The notes under the pieces: model-generated
Database searches by the model: none
Seen by the model: the letters and a program-made list of their open reading frames with translations, nothing else
What the model was told of the DNA's origin: nothing
Source: Rhodococcus triatomae
Lineage (GTDB): Bacteria > Actinomycetota > Actinomycetes > Mycobacteriales > Mycobacteriaceae
DNA length: 64,000 nucleotides
Direction: 5' to 3'
Assembly: GCF_014217785.1 (NCBI RefSeq)
Contig: NZ_CP048814.1
Coordinates: 3,348,001-3,412,000, forward strand
Position numbers and translations under genes: made by a program
Shown: piece after piece, positions 17,331-26,577 of the stretch
Position numbering within the stretch: the stretch's first letter is position 1
How the letters are laid out: each line of letters opens with the position of its first letter

Positions 17331-17822
17331 CTAGCGGTAGTTGACGAACTGCAGGGCGATCCCGAAGTCCTCACCCTTGAGCAGCGCGATGACCGTCTGC
17401 AGGTCGTCGCGCTTCTTGCTGCTCACGCGCAGCTCGTCACCCTGGATCTGGGCCTTGACGCCCTTGGGGCCTTCGTCGCGGATCTTCTTGGAGATCTTCT
17501 TCGCGTTCTCCGTGGTGATGCCCTGTACGAGGCTGCCGGACACCTTGTAGACCTTGCCGGACTGGATCGGCTCGCCGGCGTCGAAGGCCTTGAGCGAGAT
17601 GTCGCGGCGGATCAGCTTTTCCTTGAAGACGTCGAGCGCGGCCTTCAGGCGCTCCTCGGTCTCGGCGGTCAGCGTGATCGCCTCCTCGCCGGACCACTCG
17701 ATGGACGCGCCGGTGCCGCGGAAGTCGAATCGCGTCGACAGCTCCTTGGCTGCCTGGTGGAGCGCGTTGTCGACCTCCTGCCGGTCGACCTTGCTCACCA
17801 CGTCGAAGGACGAATCAGCCAC
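17331..17822 (-). CDS. YajQ family nucleotide-binding protein
   Basis: A 163-residue protein of the YajQ (DUF520) family, two ferredoxin-like domains that bind nucleotides and, in some bacteria, cyclic di-GMP. The start [21 protein letters not shown], the segment [19 protein letters not shown] and the C-terminal [20 protein letters not shown] are typical and the length is standard. GTG 17822 has GGGAG upstream. The orthologue Rv0566c lies close to htpX in M. tuberculosis, so the synteny continues. The exact role in actinobacteria is not established. Confidence 0.95.
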   Translation of the reverse strand: MADSSFDVVSKVDRQEVDNALHQAAKELSTRFDFRGTGASIEWSGEEAITLTAETEERLKAALDVFKEKLIRRDISLKAFDAGEPIQSGKVYKVSGSLVQGITTENAKKISKKIRDEGPKGVKAQIQGDELRVSSKKRDDLQTVIALLKGEDFGIALQFVNYR

Positions 17823-17967
17823 TGGTTACTCCCGTGTCGTCGAACACTGCTTCTGTATCGAACCCTGCTTCTGAAATCGGCGGACCGGCGCCTCGACGGT
17901 TTCGGTGTTCCGGCGCGCGGGTCCGGGCTCGACGCTATCGGGTCGTGACCGCCCGTATCCACCCGGT

Positions 17968-17998
17968 TTGCGTAACAGGGGGCCGTTCGTTGTATTCT
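17968..17998 (+). promoter_or_regulatory. Candidate promoter of tRNA-Tyr
   Basis: TTGCGT at 17968-17973 and TATTCT at 17993-17998 (with a TG two bases upstream, an extended -10) are 19 bp apart; TGTATT at 17991 would give 17. It lies about 45 bp ahead of the tRNA gene. Confidence 0.45.
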
Positions 17999-18044
17999 TC
18001 GATCCGCAGCAACGAGGGCCCGTCGAGGTTCGCGGAGCTGTCAC

Positions 18045-18127
18045 GGCAGGTTGCCCGAGCGGCCAATGGGAGCGGACTGTAAATCCGTCGGCTTATGCCT
18101 ACGTAGGTTCGAATCCTACACCTGCCA
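18045..18127 (+). tRNA. tRNA-Tyr (anticodon GTA)
   Basis: The acceptor arms GGCAGGT and ACCTGCC pair fully. The anticodon GTA is at 18079-18081 within GACTGTAAATC. A long variable arm (GTCGGCTTATGCCTAC) is present as in bacterial tRNA-Tyr, and the T-loop GGTTCGAATCC is intact. The 3' CCA is not encoded. Confidence 0.95.
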
Positions 18128-18131
18128 CCCC

Positions 18132-18167
18132 CGGAGCCCCGGTGAGCGACGTCTCACCGGGGCTCCG
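18132..18167 (+). terminator. Hairpin terminator after tRNA-Tyr
   Basis: A perfect 15-bp stem (CGGAGCCCCGGTGAG with CTCACCGGGGCTCCG) and a six-base loop, starting five bases after the tRNA-Tyr 3' end. Confidence 0.75.
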
Positions 18168-18351
18168 TCGTTCGGGTGGTCCCGGATGGCGGAGCCTGCT
18201 CTGCTCCGGGCCGGTGACGACGCAGGGTATGGTCGTGAAGGTTGCGCGCACTCGGAAGTCGAATCGCCGTGACCAGCCAATTTGGTGCGAGGCCGAAACT
18301 CTGTGTAATCTCGTCAAGGCTTCAGCGCGCAGCGATGCGCAGGTGAGGCAT

Positions 18352-18424
18352 GCCCCCTTAGCTCAGTCGGCAGAGCGTTTCCATGGTAAGGAAAAGGTCA
18401 ACGGTTCGATTCCGTTAGGGGGCT
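18352..18424 (+). tRNA. tRNA-Thr (anticodon GGT)
   Basis: The acceptor stem GCCCCCT pairs with AGGGGGC, discriminator T. The anticodon stem TTTCC/GGAAA holds the loop ATGGTAA with GGT at 18385-18387. D-stem GCTC/GAGC and T-loop TTCGATT are normal. CCA is not encoded. Confidence 0.94.
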
Positions 18425-18469
18425 CGCTGGATTGTGGTGTCGCGCGAATAGCGGGACACTCGACACCGA

Positions 18470-18542
18470 GGCGGTGTAGCTCAGTTGGTAGAGCAAACGA
18501 CTCATAATCGTTGCGTCGCCGGTTCAAGTCCGGTCACCGCTA
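18470..18542 (+). tRNA. tRNA-Met (anticodon CAT), elongator type
   Basis: The acceptor GGCGGTG pairs with CACCGCT including a terminal G-T pair. The anticodon loop CTCATAA holds CAT at 18503-18505. The anticodon stem AACGA/TCGTT lacks the three G-C pairs of initiator tRNA, so this is the elongator form. It is 45 bp after tRNA-Thr and 63 bp ahead of rpmG. Confidence 0.93.
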
Positions 18543-18605
18543 CACATCACGAATGAACCACCTCTGATCGACACTCGATCAGGATCACGCGAAAGAAGGC
18601 ATCCC

Positions 18606-18773
18606 GTGGCCTCCTCGACTGACGTTCGGCCCAAGATCACTTTGGCCTGCGAGGTATGCAAGCACCGCAACTACATCACGAAGAAGAACCGGCGCAACGA
18701 CCCTGACCGGCTGGAACTCAAGAAGTTCTGCCCGAACTGCGGCACGCACCGGGCTCATCGCGAGTCCAAGTAA
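18606..18773 (+). CDS. rpmG: 50S ribosomal protein L33, zinc-binding form
   Basis: A 55-residue ribosomal protein starting [20 protein letters not shown], with the two zinc pairs CEVC and CPNC, so it is the C+ (zinc-dependent) paralogue. It ends THRAHRESK, slightly longer at the N-terminus than many L33 proteins. GTG 18606 has AAGAAGG about ten bases upstream. It is placed between tRNA genes and hadA-hadB, as rpmG2 is in M. tuberculosis (Rv0634B ahead of Rv0635). Confidence 0.95.
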   Translation: MASSTDVRPKITLACEVCKHRNYITKKNRRNDPDRLELKKFCPNCGTHRAHRESK

Positions 18774-18786
18774 GACGGTTCCGAAT

Positions 18787-18829
18787 CCGGGCGTCGCACG
18801 CGAGGCATCTGCCCCGCGGCGACGCCCGG
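18787..18829 (+). terminator. Hairpin between rpmG and hadA
   Basis: CCGGGCGTCGC at 18787-18797 and GCGACGCCCGG at 18819-18829 form an 11-bp perfect stem around a 21-base loop. It may end the tRNA/rpmG transcript, or act as an intercistronic structure. Confidence 0.45.
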
Positions 18830-18881
18830 TCGGTTCTGATCGCCACCCGGCGACATTCGTGACAGCAGGAAAGGGGATCGC

Positions 18882-19436
18882 GTGACCGGCACCGAGGTGA
18901 CTCCACAGGTGGGCGACGCACCGCTCGACGTCGCGGCCCATGCCCTGTCGATGGTCGGCCATCACTACCGCGTGGAAGACTTCTACGAGGTCGGCCGGGA
19001 GAAGGTCCGCGAGTACGCGCGTGCCGTGCAGGACACCCATCCCGCGCATCACGACGAAGCCGCGGCCAAGGGCCTCGGCTACGACGGGCTGCTCGCGCCG
19101 CTGACCTTCATCTCCCTCGTCGGGATCCTCGCGCAGCGCAGGTTGTTCGAGACGGTCATCACCGGATACGACCTGAGCCAGATCATGCAGACCGACCAGC
19201 GGTTGGTCTTCCACAAGCCGATCCAGGCCGGCGACCGCCTCGTGTGCGACGTCTACCTCGACTCGTTCCGGCAGATGGGCGGCAGCGACATCATCGTGAC
19301 CAAGAACGTCGTCACCGACCAGAACGAGGACCTGGTGCAGACCACCTGGACGACCCTCGTCGCACGGACGGGCGGCGAGGTCGACGAGAACATCGCCCAC
19401 GCAGTGAAGGACGTGATGATGCATGGCGCTTCTTGA
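18882..19436 (+). CDS. hadA: (3R)-hydroxyacyl-ACP dehydratase subunit HadA
   Basis: A 184-residue hotdog-fold subunit of the FAS-II dehydratase used in mycolic acid chain elongation. It contains VGHHYRVEDFYEVGREKVREY, HPAHHDEAAAKGLGYDG and FHKPIQAGDRLVCDVY, all typical of HadA; it stabilises and binds substrate while HadB carries the catalytic Asp-His. GTG 18882 is the start. Its end overlaps hadB by 14 bases, so the two subunits are translationally coupled. It matches Rv0635 in family and in position between rpmG2 and secE. Confidence 0.94.
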   Translation: MTGTEVTPQVGDAPLDVAAHALSMVGHHYRVEDFYEVGREKVREYARAVQDTHPAHHDEAAAKGLGYDGLLAPLTFISLVGILAQRRLFETVITGYDLSQIMQTDQRLVFHKPIQAGDRLVCDVYLDSFRQMGGSDIIVTKNVVTDQNEDLVQTTWTTLVARTGGEVDENIAHAVKDVMMHGAS

Positions 19437-19848
19437 GTTCACCCAGGTCCAGGTGGGGGACGAGCTGCCGTCGAAGGTGATCACGCTCACGCGTGGCAAC
19501 CTCGTCAACTACGCCGGTGTCTCGGGCGATCCGAATCCGATCCACTGGAGCGACGAGGTCGCCAAGCTGGCGGGCCTGCCCAACGTGGTTGCGCACGGAA
19601 TGCTCACGATGGGGCTCGGCGCCGGCTTCGTGACGGCCTGGCTGGGCGACCCGGGTGCCGTGACCGAGTACAACGTCCGATTCACCAGCCCGGTCTACGT
19701 GGAAGCCCACAAGGCCGCGGCAGTCGAGTTCACCGGCAAGGTGAAGTCGGTGGACGAGGACAGCAAGACCGCAGTGGTCGCGATCGTGGCGAAGTCCGAG
19801 GGCAAGAAGATCTTCGGTCGCGCCACGGCAACGGTTCGTCTGGCCTGA
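19423..19848 (+). CDS. hadB: (3R)-hydroxyacyl-ACP dehydratase subunit HadB
   Basis: A 141-residue MaoC-like hotdog protein, the catalytic partner of HadA. The hydratase motif is complete: YAGVSGDPNPIHWSDEVAK with catalytic Asp and His, and NVVAHGMLTMGLGAGF. It ends with GRATATVRLA. ATG 19423 lies within hadA. No hadC follows, unlike M. tuberculosis where HadB also pairs with HadC; a hairpin and tRNA-Trp come next. This points to a single HadAB dehydratase at this locus. Confidence 0.95.
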   Translation: MALLEFTQVQVGDELPSKVITLTRGNLVNYAGVSGDPNPIHWSDEVAKLAGLPNVVAHGMLTMGLGAGFVTAWLGDPGAVTEYNVRFTSPVYVEAHKAAAVEFTGKVKSVDEDSKTAVVAIVAKSEGKKIFGRATATVRLA

Positions 19849-19916
19849 CAGCCGGGTGGATTGGGATAGTTCCGGGGCTGTGAAGTACACTGAGATTTCT
19901 GGGGTTACCCGGCACT

Positions 19917-19942
19917 GCGCGCTGCCCTGACGGGCGGCGCGC
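19917..19942 (+). terminator. Hairpin after hadB
   Basis: GCGCGCTGCCC and GGGCGGCGCGC form an 11-bp stem with one G-U pair and a four-base loop. It lies 68 bp after the hadB stop and about 60 bp ahead of tRNA-Trp. It probably ends the hadAB transcript, but a promoter-like TTGGGA-19-TACACT at 19861-19891 lies just upstream, so it could also sit in a leader. Confidence 0.5.
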
Positions 19943-20005
19943 GTGTCATGTGATCGCAGAGTGGTCGGTAGGATCGATCCGATGGAGATCGAAACGACCG
20001 GCCGA

Positions 20006-20078
<73 letters not shown>

Positions 20079-20109
20079 CCCTGTACTGTCCGCAACCGAG
20101 AGGAACGAC

Positions 20110-21463
<1,354 letters not shown>

Positions 21464-21540
21464 CCGCGACGACCAGCTGATCCGAAAACTTGCACTGCAC
21501 GACGCAAGAACCACATCCAGCAAGAAACTAGGAAACGAAG

Positions 21541-21975
21541 ATGCCCCCCAAGAAGAAGAAGCTCGCCGGGCTGATCAAGCTTCAGATCCAGGCCGGTCAG
21601 GCGAACCCCGCCCCGCCGGTGGGTCCCGCGCTCGGTCAGCACGGCGTGAACATCATGGAGTTCTGCAAGGCCTACAACGCGGCGACCGAGTCGCAGCGTG
21701 GCAACGTGATCCCGGTCGAGATCTCCGTCTACGAGGACCGCACGTTCGATTTCAAGCTCAAGACCCCGCCTGCCGCCAAGCTGCTGCTCAAGGCTGCCGG
21801 TGTGCAGAAGGGCTCGGGCGAGCCGCACAAGACCAAGGTTGCTTCCGTGACCATGGACCAGGTGCGCGAGATCGCGAAGACCAAGCAGGAAGACCTGAAC
21901 GCGAACGACATCGAGCAGGCCGCGAAGATCATCGCCGGCACCGCTCGCTCGATGGGGATCACGGTCAACGACTGA
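21541..21975 (+). CDS. rplK: 50S ribosomal protein L11
   Basis: A 144-residue L11. It contains [35 protein letters not shown] and the C-terminal rRNA-binding domain with [20 protein letters not shown]. It forms the GTPase-associated centre of the large subunit and is needed for RelA-type signalling and thiopeptide binding. ATG 21541 has AGGAAACGA upstream. It follows nusG by 77 bp and precedes rplA by 127 bp. Confidence 0.97.
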   Translation: MPPKKKKLAGLIKLQIQAGQANPAPPVGPALGQHGVNIMEFCKAYNAATESQRGNVIPVEISVYEDRTFDFKLKTPPAAKLLLKAAGVQKGSGEPHKTKVASVTMDQVREIAKTKQEDLNANDIEQAAKIIAGTARSMGITVND

Positions 21976-22102
21976 CCTGTCGTCGCCTCCCGGCATTCGA
22001 CGGTCGATCCACATCGACACCACAGAACGCGTGGCAGGGCCGGCCCGGCCCGCACCACTACTGAATCCTTCACCCCAGGGTGAGAAGTAAGGACAGAACA
22101 AC

Positions 22103-22819
22103 ATGGCAAAGCGCAGCAAGGCATACCTCGCCGCCGCCGAGAAGATCGACGCCGACAAGCTGTACAGCCCGCTGGAGGCGACACGGCTGGCGAAGGAGAC
22201 CTCCTCGAGCAAGATGGACTCGACCGTCGAGGTCGCCGTCCGTCTCGGCGTCGACCCCCGCAAGGCGGACCAGATGGTTCGTGGCACCGTCAACCTCCCG
22301 CACGGCACCGGTAAGACGGCCCGCGTCGTCGTCTTCGCCGTCGGCGAGAAGGCCGCAGAGGCCGAGGCCGCCGGCGCCGACGCCGTCGGTGCCGAGGATC
22401 TCATCGAGCGGATCCAGGGCGGCTGGACGGACTTCGACGCCGCGATCGCGACCCCGGATCAGATGGCCAAGGTCGGCCGCATCGCGCGTGTCCTCGGACC
22501 GCGTGGCCTCATGCCGAACCCGAAGACCGGCACCGTGACGGCGGACGTGACCAAGGCCGTCACCGAGATCAAGGGCGGCAAGATCAACTTCCGCGTCGAC
22601 AAGCAGGCGAACCTGCACTTCGTGATCGGCAAGGCGTCGTTCGACGATGCCAAGCTGGTGGAGAACTACGGTGCCGCGCTGGACGAGATCCTGCGTGCGA
22701 AGCCGTCGTCGGCGAAGGGCCGCTACGTCAAGAAGGTCACGGTTTCGACCACCACCGGACCGGGCATCCCGGTGGACCCGAACCGTACCCGCAACCTCCT
22801 CGAGGATGCGGACGCGTAG
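22103..22819 (+). CDS. rplA: 50S ribosomal protein L1
   Basis: A 238-residue L1. It starts [20 protein letters not shown] and contains the signature [19 protein letters not shown] followed by [19 protein letters not shown]. It binds 23S rRNA at the L1 stalk and in many bacteria represses its own operon by binding the mRNA. It ends with the standard PNRTRNLL region and is followed by a strong palindromic terminator at 22839-22874. Confidence 0.97.
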   Translation: MAKRSKAYLAAAEKIDADKLYSPLEATRLAKETSSSKMDSTVEVAVRLGVDPRKADQMVRGTVNLPHGTGKTARVVVFAVGEKAAEAEAAGADAVGAEDLIERIQGGWTDFDAAIATPDQMAKVGRIARVLGPRGLMPNPKTGTVTADVTKAVTEIKGGKINFRVDKQANLHFVIGKASFDDAKLVENYGAALDEILRAKPSSAKGRYVKKVTVSTTTGPGIPVDPNRTRNLLEDADA

Positions 22820-22838
22820 AGCGACCCCACGATCGCGA

Positions 22839-22874
22839 GAAGCGGCCGGGACGGATATCCGTCCCGGCCGCTTC
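22839..22874 (+). terminator. Palindromic terminator after rplA
   Basis: A perfect 36-base palindrome with arms GAAGCGGCCGGGACGGAT and its complement, 20 bp after the rplA stop. It ends the rplK-rplA unit and separates it from the rplJ promoter. Confidence 0.8.
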
Positions 22875-22907
22875 CGTGTCCGGGTCCCCACGCGGCCCGG
22901 GACCGAT

Positions 22908-22937
22908 TTGGCGGCACGTGCCGGTGTCCGGTACTGT
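22908..22937 (+). promoter_or_regulatory. Candidate rplJ-rplL promoter
   Basis: TTGGCG at 22908-22913 and TACTGT at 22932-22937 with an 18-bp spacer, about 330 bp ahead of rplJ and after the rplA terminator. It would give a long leader. Confidence 0.5.
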
Positions 22938-22943
22938 GGCCTG

Positions 22944-23264
22944 CGGAGTTCGGCTCGTTCGAGCTTCACCCCGAAATCATGTTCTACCCGAGACCGTTGG
23001 TGACTGTCCGCTCGTCGAGCGGAGTCAGTTGAAAGCCCGGACCTGTCCGGCGGCCCACGCAGGAGAACGAGGTAGGGGGTTTCCCGTCCGGGTTCGTCTC
23101 GGCCGAGGTCTCCTCTGTACGCCCCGTGCGCCTGCGCCGGGGCGTTCTGCATGTTCAGGCAGTGTCAGTCCGAGTTCTCCCACGCGAGCTTCGCTCGCCT
23201 GGGCGCTCGTGGCGGCGCCACGGTTCCGACGTGGGATAACGACTGTCACGAGAGGAGGCGAAGT
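22944..23264 (+). promoter_or_regulatory. rplJ leader region with hairpins
   Basis: About 320 bases without a gene between the candidate promoter and rplJ. It contains an 8-bp stem ACGCCCCG/CGGGGCGT with an 11-base loop at 23119-23145 followed by TTCTGC, which resembles an attenuator. A purine-rich stretch before the start codon supplies the ribosome-binding site GAGGAGGCG. Bacterial rplJ leaders commonly bind the L10-(L12) complex and repress translation. I infer such a leader here from position, length and structure, without a consensus match. Confidence 0.5.
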
Positions 23265-23819
23265 ATGGCAAAGCCTGAGAAGGTCTCCGCGGTTGCGGAG
23301 ATCACCGAGCAGTTCAAGGGTTCGACTGCCGCTGTGATCACGGAGTACCGCGGTCTGTCGGTCGGCAGCATCACCACCCTGCGGCGCGCTCTCGGAGAAG
23401 GTGCTACCTACTCCGTCGCCAAGAACACCCTGGTCAAGCGTGCCGCCGCAGAGGCCGGTATCGAAGGCCTCGACGAGCTGTTCGTCGGTCCGACCGCCAT
23501 TGCATTCATCAAGGGCGAGCCGGTCGACGCCGCGAAGGCGATCAAGAACTTCGCGAAGGACAACAAGGCTCTCGTCATCAAGGGCGGCTACATGGACGGC
23601 TCCGCGCTGTCCGTGGAAGAGGTCAACAAGATCGCGGACCTCGAGTCCCGCGAGGTTCTGTTGGCCAAGCTGGCCGGTGCCATGAAGGGCAACTTGGCAA
23701 AGGCCGCAGGCCTGTTCAACGCTCCCGCCTCGCAGGTGGCCCGTCTGGCCGCCGCGCTGCAGGAGAAGAAGGCTGCCGAGGGCGGAGCTGCGGCTCCCGC
23801 CGAGGCCGTCGAAAGCTGA
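23265..23819 (+). CDS. rplJ: 50S ribosomal protein L10
   Basis: A 184-residue L10, the base of the ribosomal stalk that carries L7/L12 dimers. Recognisable parts are [40 protein letters not shown] and [17 protein letters not shown]; the C-terminus is an Ala/Glu-rich helix that binds L7/L12. ATG 23265 has GAGGAGG eight bases upstream; the longer open frame from 23151 is leader. It is co-transcribed with rplL, 78 bp downstream. Confidence 0.97.
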   Translation: MAKPEKVSAVAEITEQFKGSTAAVITEYRGLSVGSITTLRRALGEGATYSVAKNTLVKRAAAEAGIEGLDELFVGPTAIAFIKGEPVDAAKAIKNFAKDNKALVIKGGYMDGSALSVEEVNKIADLESREVLLAKLAGAMKGNLAKAAGLFNAPASQVARLAAALQEKKAAEGGAAAPAEAVES

Positions 23820-23897
23820 TCCGCACCCGCGCATCACTGCTATACACCCCGCCCGGTCGCGGATCAGCGACATGGGACTTACAGGAAGGACGCCACC

Positions 23898-24287
23898 ATG
23901 GCGAAGCTCAGCACTGAAGAATTGCTCGACCAGTTCAAGGAGCTCACCCTCCTCGAGCTCTCGGAGTTCGTGAAGGCATTCGAGGAGACCTTCGAGGTCA
24001 CCGCCGCCGCTCCGGTCGCCGTTGCCGCTGCCGGTGCCCCGGCCGCCGGTGCCGCCGAGGCCGAGTCCGAGCAGGACGAGTTCGACGTCATCCTCGAGGG
24101 TGCCGGCGACAAGAAGATCCAGGTCATCAAGGTCGTCCGTGAGGTCGTCTCCGGCCTGGGCCTCAAGGAGGCCAAGGACCTCGTCGAGGGTGCCCCGAAG
24201 CCGATCCTCGAGAAGGTCGCCAAGGACGCTGCCGACGCCGCCAAGGAGAAGCTCGAGGCTGCCGGCGCCAAGGTCTCCGTCAAGTAG
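23898..24287 (+). CDS. rplL: 50S ribosomal protein L7/L12
   Basis: A 129-residue L7/L12. The N-terminal dimerisation helices ([20 protein letters not shown]), an Ala/Pro/Gly-rich hinge near residues 36-55 and the C-terminal factor-binding domain ([20 protein letters not shown] and [13 protein letters not shown]) are all present. ATG 23898 has AGGAAGGA upstream. The gene ends 48 bp ahead of a terminator hairpin. Confidence 0.97.
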   Translation: MAKLSTEELLDQFKELTLLELSEFVKAFEETFEVTAAAPVAVAAAGAPAAGAAEAESEQDEFDVILEGAGDKKIQVIKVVREVVSGLGLKEAKDLVEGAPKPILEKVAKDAADAAKEKLEAAGAKVSVK

Positions 24288-24335
24288 GACTCACGTACCT
24301 ACGCGTGCTCTGAGCGCATCGAGTTCGAGCGCACC

Positions 24336-24372
24336 GAGAAGGGCCGTCCCCGATGAGGGGGCGGCCCTTCTC
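24336..24372 (+). terminator. Terminator after rplL
   Basis: GAGAAGGGCCGTCCCC and GGGGGCGGCCCTTCTC form a 16-bp stem with one G-U pair and a five-base loop. It ends the rplJ-rplL transcript and separates it from the Mce locus. Confidence 0.85.
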
Positions 24373-24668
24373 TCGTCCTCGGGGGACGAATGCGGGCCCG
24401 TGCGGTGTGCGCGGGGCGGAGCGGGTGGCGTCGTAGGTCGTGCGGTGGGGCGGCGCCGCCCTGGCAGGCGGGCTCCGCTCGTGGCGAGTGGTGAGATGTC
24501 CCGAATCCGGTGGCAGCGGACGGGACCGTGAGTTGTGATGCGGCCGACCCGGACCCCCCTCGAACTGCGTTACTTACCCATGAGTAGCATCACGTGTCAC
24601 GGATAACAGTCCTATGTTGTAGAGTGACCCAACCCACAATGGGTGCAGCAGCGGACGTGGTGGAGGTA
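24373..24668 (+). other. Intergenic region ahead of the Mce operon
   Basis: About 300 bases between the rplL terminator and mceG. The first 170 bases are GC-rich with no recognisable element. The last 110 bases are less GC-rich and hold an imperfect palindrome at 24571-24586 and promoter-like AT-rich words (TATGTTGTAGAGT near 24612), so the operon promoter is probably here. Confidence 0.5.
24571..24586. promoter_or_regulatory. Imperfect palindrome upstream of mceG
   Basis: TACTTACCCATGAGTA reads as an inverted repeat TACT-A----T-AGTA, about 85 bp ahead of the mceG start. Lipid-responsive TetR and GntR repressors often control mce operons; which protein binds here cannot be told. Confidence 0.3.
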
Positions 24669-25769
24669 ATGGTGGGTGTCGAGGTTGCCGTCGAGGGACT
24701 GACCAAGTCGTTCGGTTCGCAGAATATCTGGCAGGACGTGTCGTTGACGTTGCCGCGAGGTGAGGTCAGCGCTCTGCTGGGGCCGTCGGGTACCGGTAAA
24801 TCAGTGTTCTTGAAGTCGCTCATCGGGCTGCTGCGTCCGGAGCGCGGTTCGATCGTCATCGACGGCACGGACATTCTGCAGTGCTCGTCCAAGGAGCTGT
24901 ACGAGATCCGGAAGCTGTTCGGGGTGCTGTTCCAGGACGGTGCGCTGTTCGGTTCGATGAACCTGTACGACAACGTGGCGTTCCCGTTGCGGGAGCACAC
25001 GAAGAAGTCCGAGTCCGAGATCCGCAAGATCGTGATGGAGAAGCTCGATCTCACCGGTCTGGTCGGTGCGGAGGAGAAGCTTCCCGGCGAGATCTCCGGC
25101 GGTATGCGCAAGCGTGCCGGGCTGGCGCGTGCGTTGGTGCTCGATCCGCAGATCATCCTCGTCGACGAGCCGGACTCGGGTCTCGACCCGGTGCGCACCA
25201 CGTACATCAGCCAGACCCTGATCGACATCAACGCCGAGATCGACGCGACGATCCTCATCGTCTCGCACAACATCAATCTCGCGCGCACGGTTCCGGACAA
25301 CATCGGCATGCTGTTCCGTCGTCAGCTGGTCATGTTCGGGCCGCGGGAGGTCCTGCTCACCTCCGAGGAGCCGGTGGTCAAGCAGTTCCTCAACGGCACC
25401 ATGATCGGCCCGATCGGCATGTCCGAGGAGAAGGACGAGGCCCAGATGGCGTACGAGCAGGCGCTCGTCGACGCGGGTCACCATGCCGGCGGTGTCGACG
25501 ACGTCGAGGGCATCGTCCCGCAGATGAAGGCGACCCCCGGAATGCCGGTTCGGCAGGCCGTGGCGCGTCGTCAGGAGCGCGTGCGCCACATCATGCATAC
25601 ACTTCCCCCGCAGGCTCAGTCCGCGATCTCCGAGATCCTCGCCGAGGAGTCCAATGACAGCCAGGACTTCTACGGTTCGGATCAGGACACACAGGTGATC
25701 CCTGCCTACGGAACCGCCGGCTTCGAGCAGGCAGACGCTTACGAACACATCACTGACGAGCGAGGGTAG
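24669..25769 (+). CDS. mceG: Mce transporter ATPase MceG/Mkl
   Basis: A protein of about 366 residues that energises Mce lipid importers. Walker A GPSGTGKS is near residue 40, the Q-loop in GVLFQDGALFGSMNLYDN, the ABC signature ISGGMRKRAGLARAL, Walker B ILVDEPDSGLDP and the H-loop IVSHNIN. The C-terminal extension after residue 240 (EEKDEAQMAYEQALVDAGHHAGG) is the Mkl-specific tail that links to the YrbE permeases. ATG 24669 is almost touching GGAGGT, so GTG 24672 or ATG 24639 are possible starts. In M. tuberculosis mkl stands alone near rplL; here it heads a full mce operon. Confidence 0.95.
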   Translation: MVGVEVAVEGLTKSFGSQNIWQDVSLTLPRGEVSALLGPSGTGKSVFLKSLIGLLRPERGSIVIDGTDILQCSSKELYEIRKLFGVLFQDGALFGSMNLYDNVAFPLREHTKKSESEIRKIVMEKLDLTGLVGAEEKLPGEISGGMRKRAGLARALVLDPQIILVDEPDSGLDPVRTTYISQTLIDINAEIDATILIVSHNINLARTVPDNIGMLFRRQLVMFGPREVLLTSEEPVVKQFLNGTMIGPIGMSEEKDEAQMAYEQALVDAGHHAGGVDDVEGIVPQMKATPGMPVRQAVARRQERVRHIMHTLPPQAQSAISEILAEESNDSQDFYGSDQDTQVIPAYGTAGFEQADAYEHITDERG

Positions 25770-25778
25770 GCATAACGG

Positions 25779-26573
25779 ATGGGGGACACCCGTGCCTCGG
25801 TTCTCAAACCGGTCAATGGGGCGCTGACGCAAGCCGGCAACATCGTCGAACTGTTCGTCGAAGTTGTCAGGAACACCTTCAAGAGGCCGTTCCAGTTCCG
25901 TGAGTTCATCGAGCAGGCCTGGTTCATCGCCAGCGTGACGATCCTGCCGACGGCGATGGTCGCCATCCCGTTCGGTGCTGTCGTGTCGCTGCAGACGGGT
26001 TCGCTCATCAAGCAGCTCGGTGCCGAGTCGTTCACCGGCGCCGCGAGTGTGCTGGCGGTGATCCAGCAGGGCAGCCCGCTGGTGACGGCCCTGCTGATTG
26101 CCGGCGCGGCCGGTTCCGCGGTGACGGCGGACCTCGGTTCGCGCACCATCCGTGAAGAGATCGATGCGATGGAAGTGTTGGGTATCAACCCCATCCAGCG
26201 TCTCGTCGTGCCGCGTGTGCTCGCCATGGTGCTGATCGCGATCCTGCTCAACGGGCTGGTCTCGGTCGTCGGCATCGCCGGCGGCTACTTCTTCAACGTG
26301 ATTCTGCAGGGCGGAAACCCGGGTGCGTACCTGGCGTCGTTCTCCGCCTTCGCGCAGTTGCCGGACATCTGGATCGGCGAGTTCAAGGCCGCGGTCTTCG
26401 GTGTCATCGCCGGTGTCGTGGCCGCCTACAAGGGCCTCCATCCCAAGGGCGGACCGAAGGGCGTGGGAGACGCGGTGAACCAGTCGGTGGTCATCACGTT
26501 CCTCCTCCTGTTCTTCGCGAACCTCATCCTCACGATGGTGTACCTGCAGATCGTTCCGGCGAAGGGATCGTGA
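25779..26573 (+). CDS. yrbEA: MlaE/YrbE-family permease YrbEA
   Basis: A 264-residue integral membrane protein with about five helices, first of two permease subunits of the Mce importer. The MlaE signature EEIDAMEVLGINPIQRLVVPR follows GSRTIR, where the cytoplasmic helix contacts MceG. It starts nine bases after mceG and ends four bases before yrbEB, within one operon. No substrate can be assigned from this subunit. Confidence 0.94.
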   Translation: MGDTRASVLKPVNGALTQAGNIVELFVEVVRNTFKRPFQFREFIEQAWFIASVTILPTAMVAIPFGAVVSLQTGSLIKQLGAESFTGAASVLAVIQQGSPLVTALLIAGAAGSAVTADLGSRTIREEIDAMEVLGINPIQRLVVPRVLAMVLIAILLNGLVSVVGIAGGYFFNVILQGGNPGAYLASFSAFAQLPDIWIGEFKAAVFGVIAGVVAAYKGLHPKGGPKGVGDAVNQSVVITFLLLFFANLILTMVYLQIVPAKGS

Positions 26574-26577
26574 CCCG

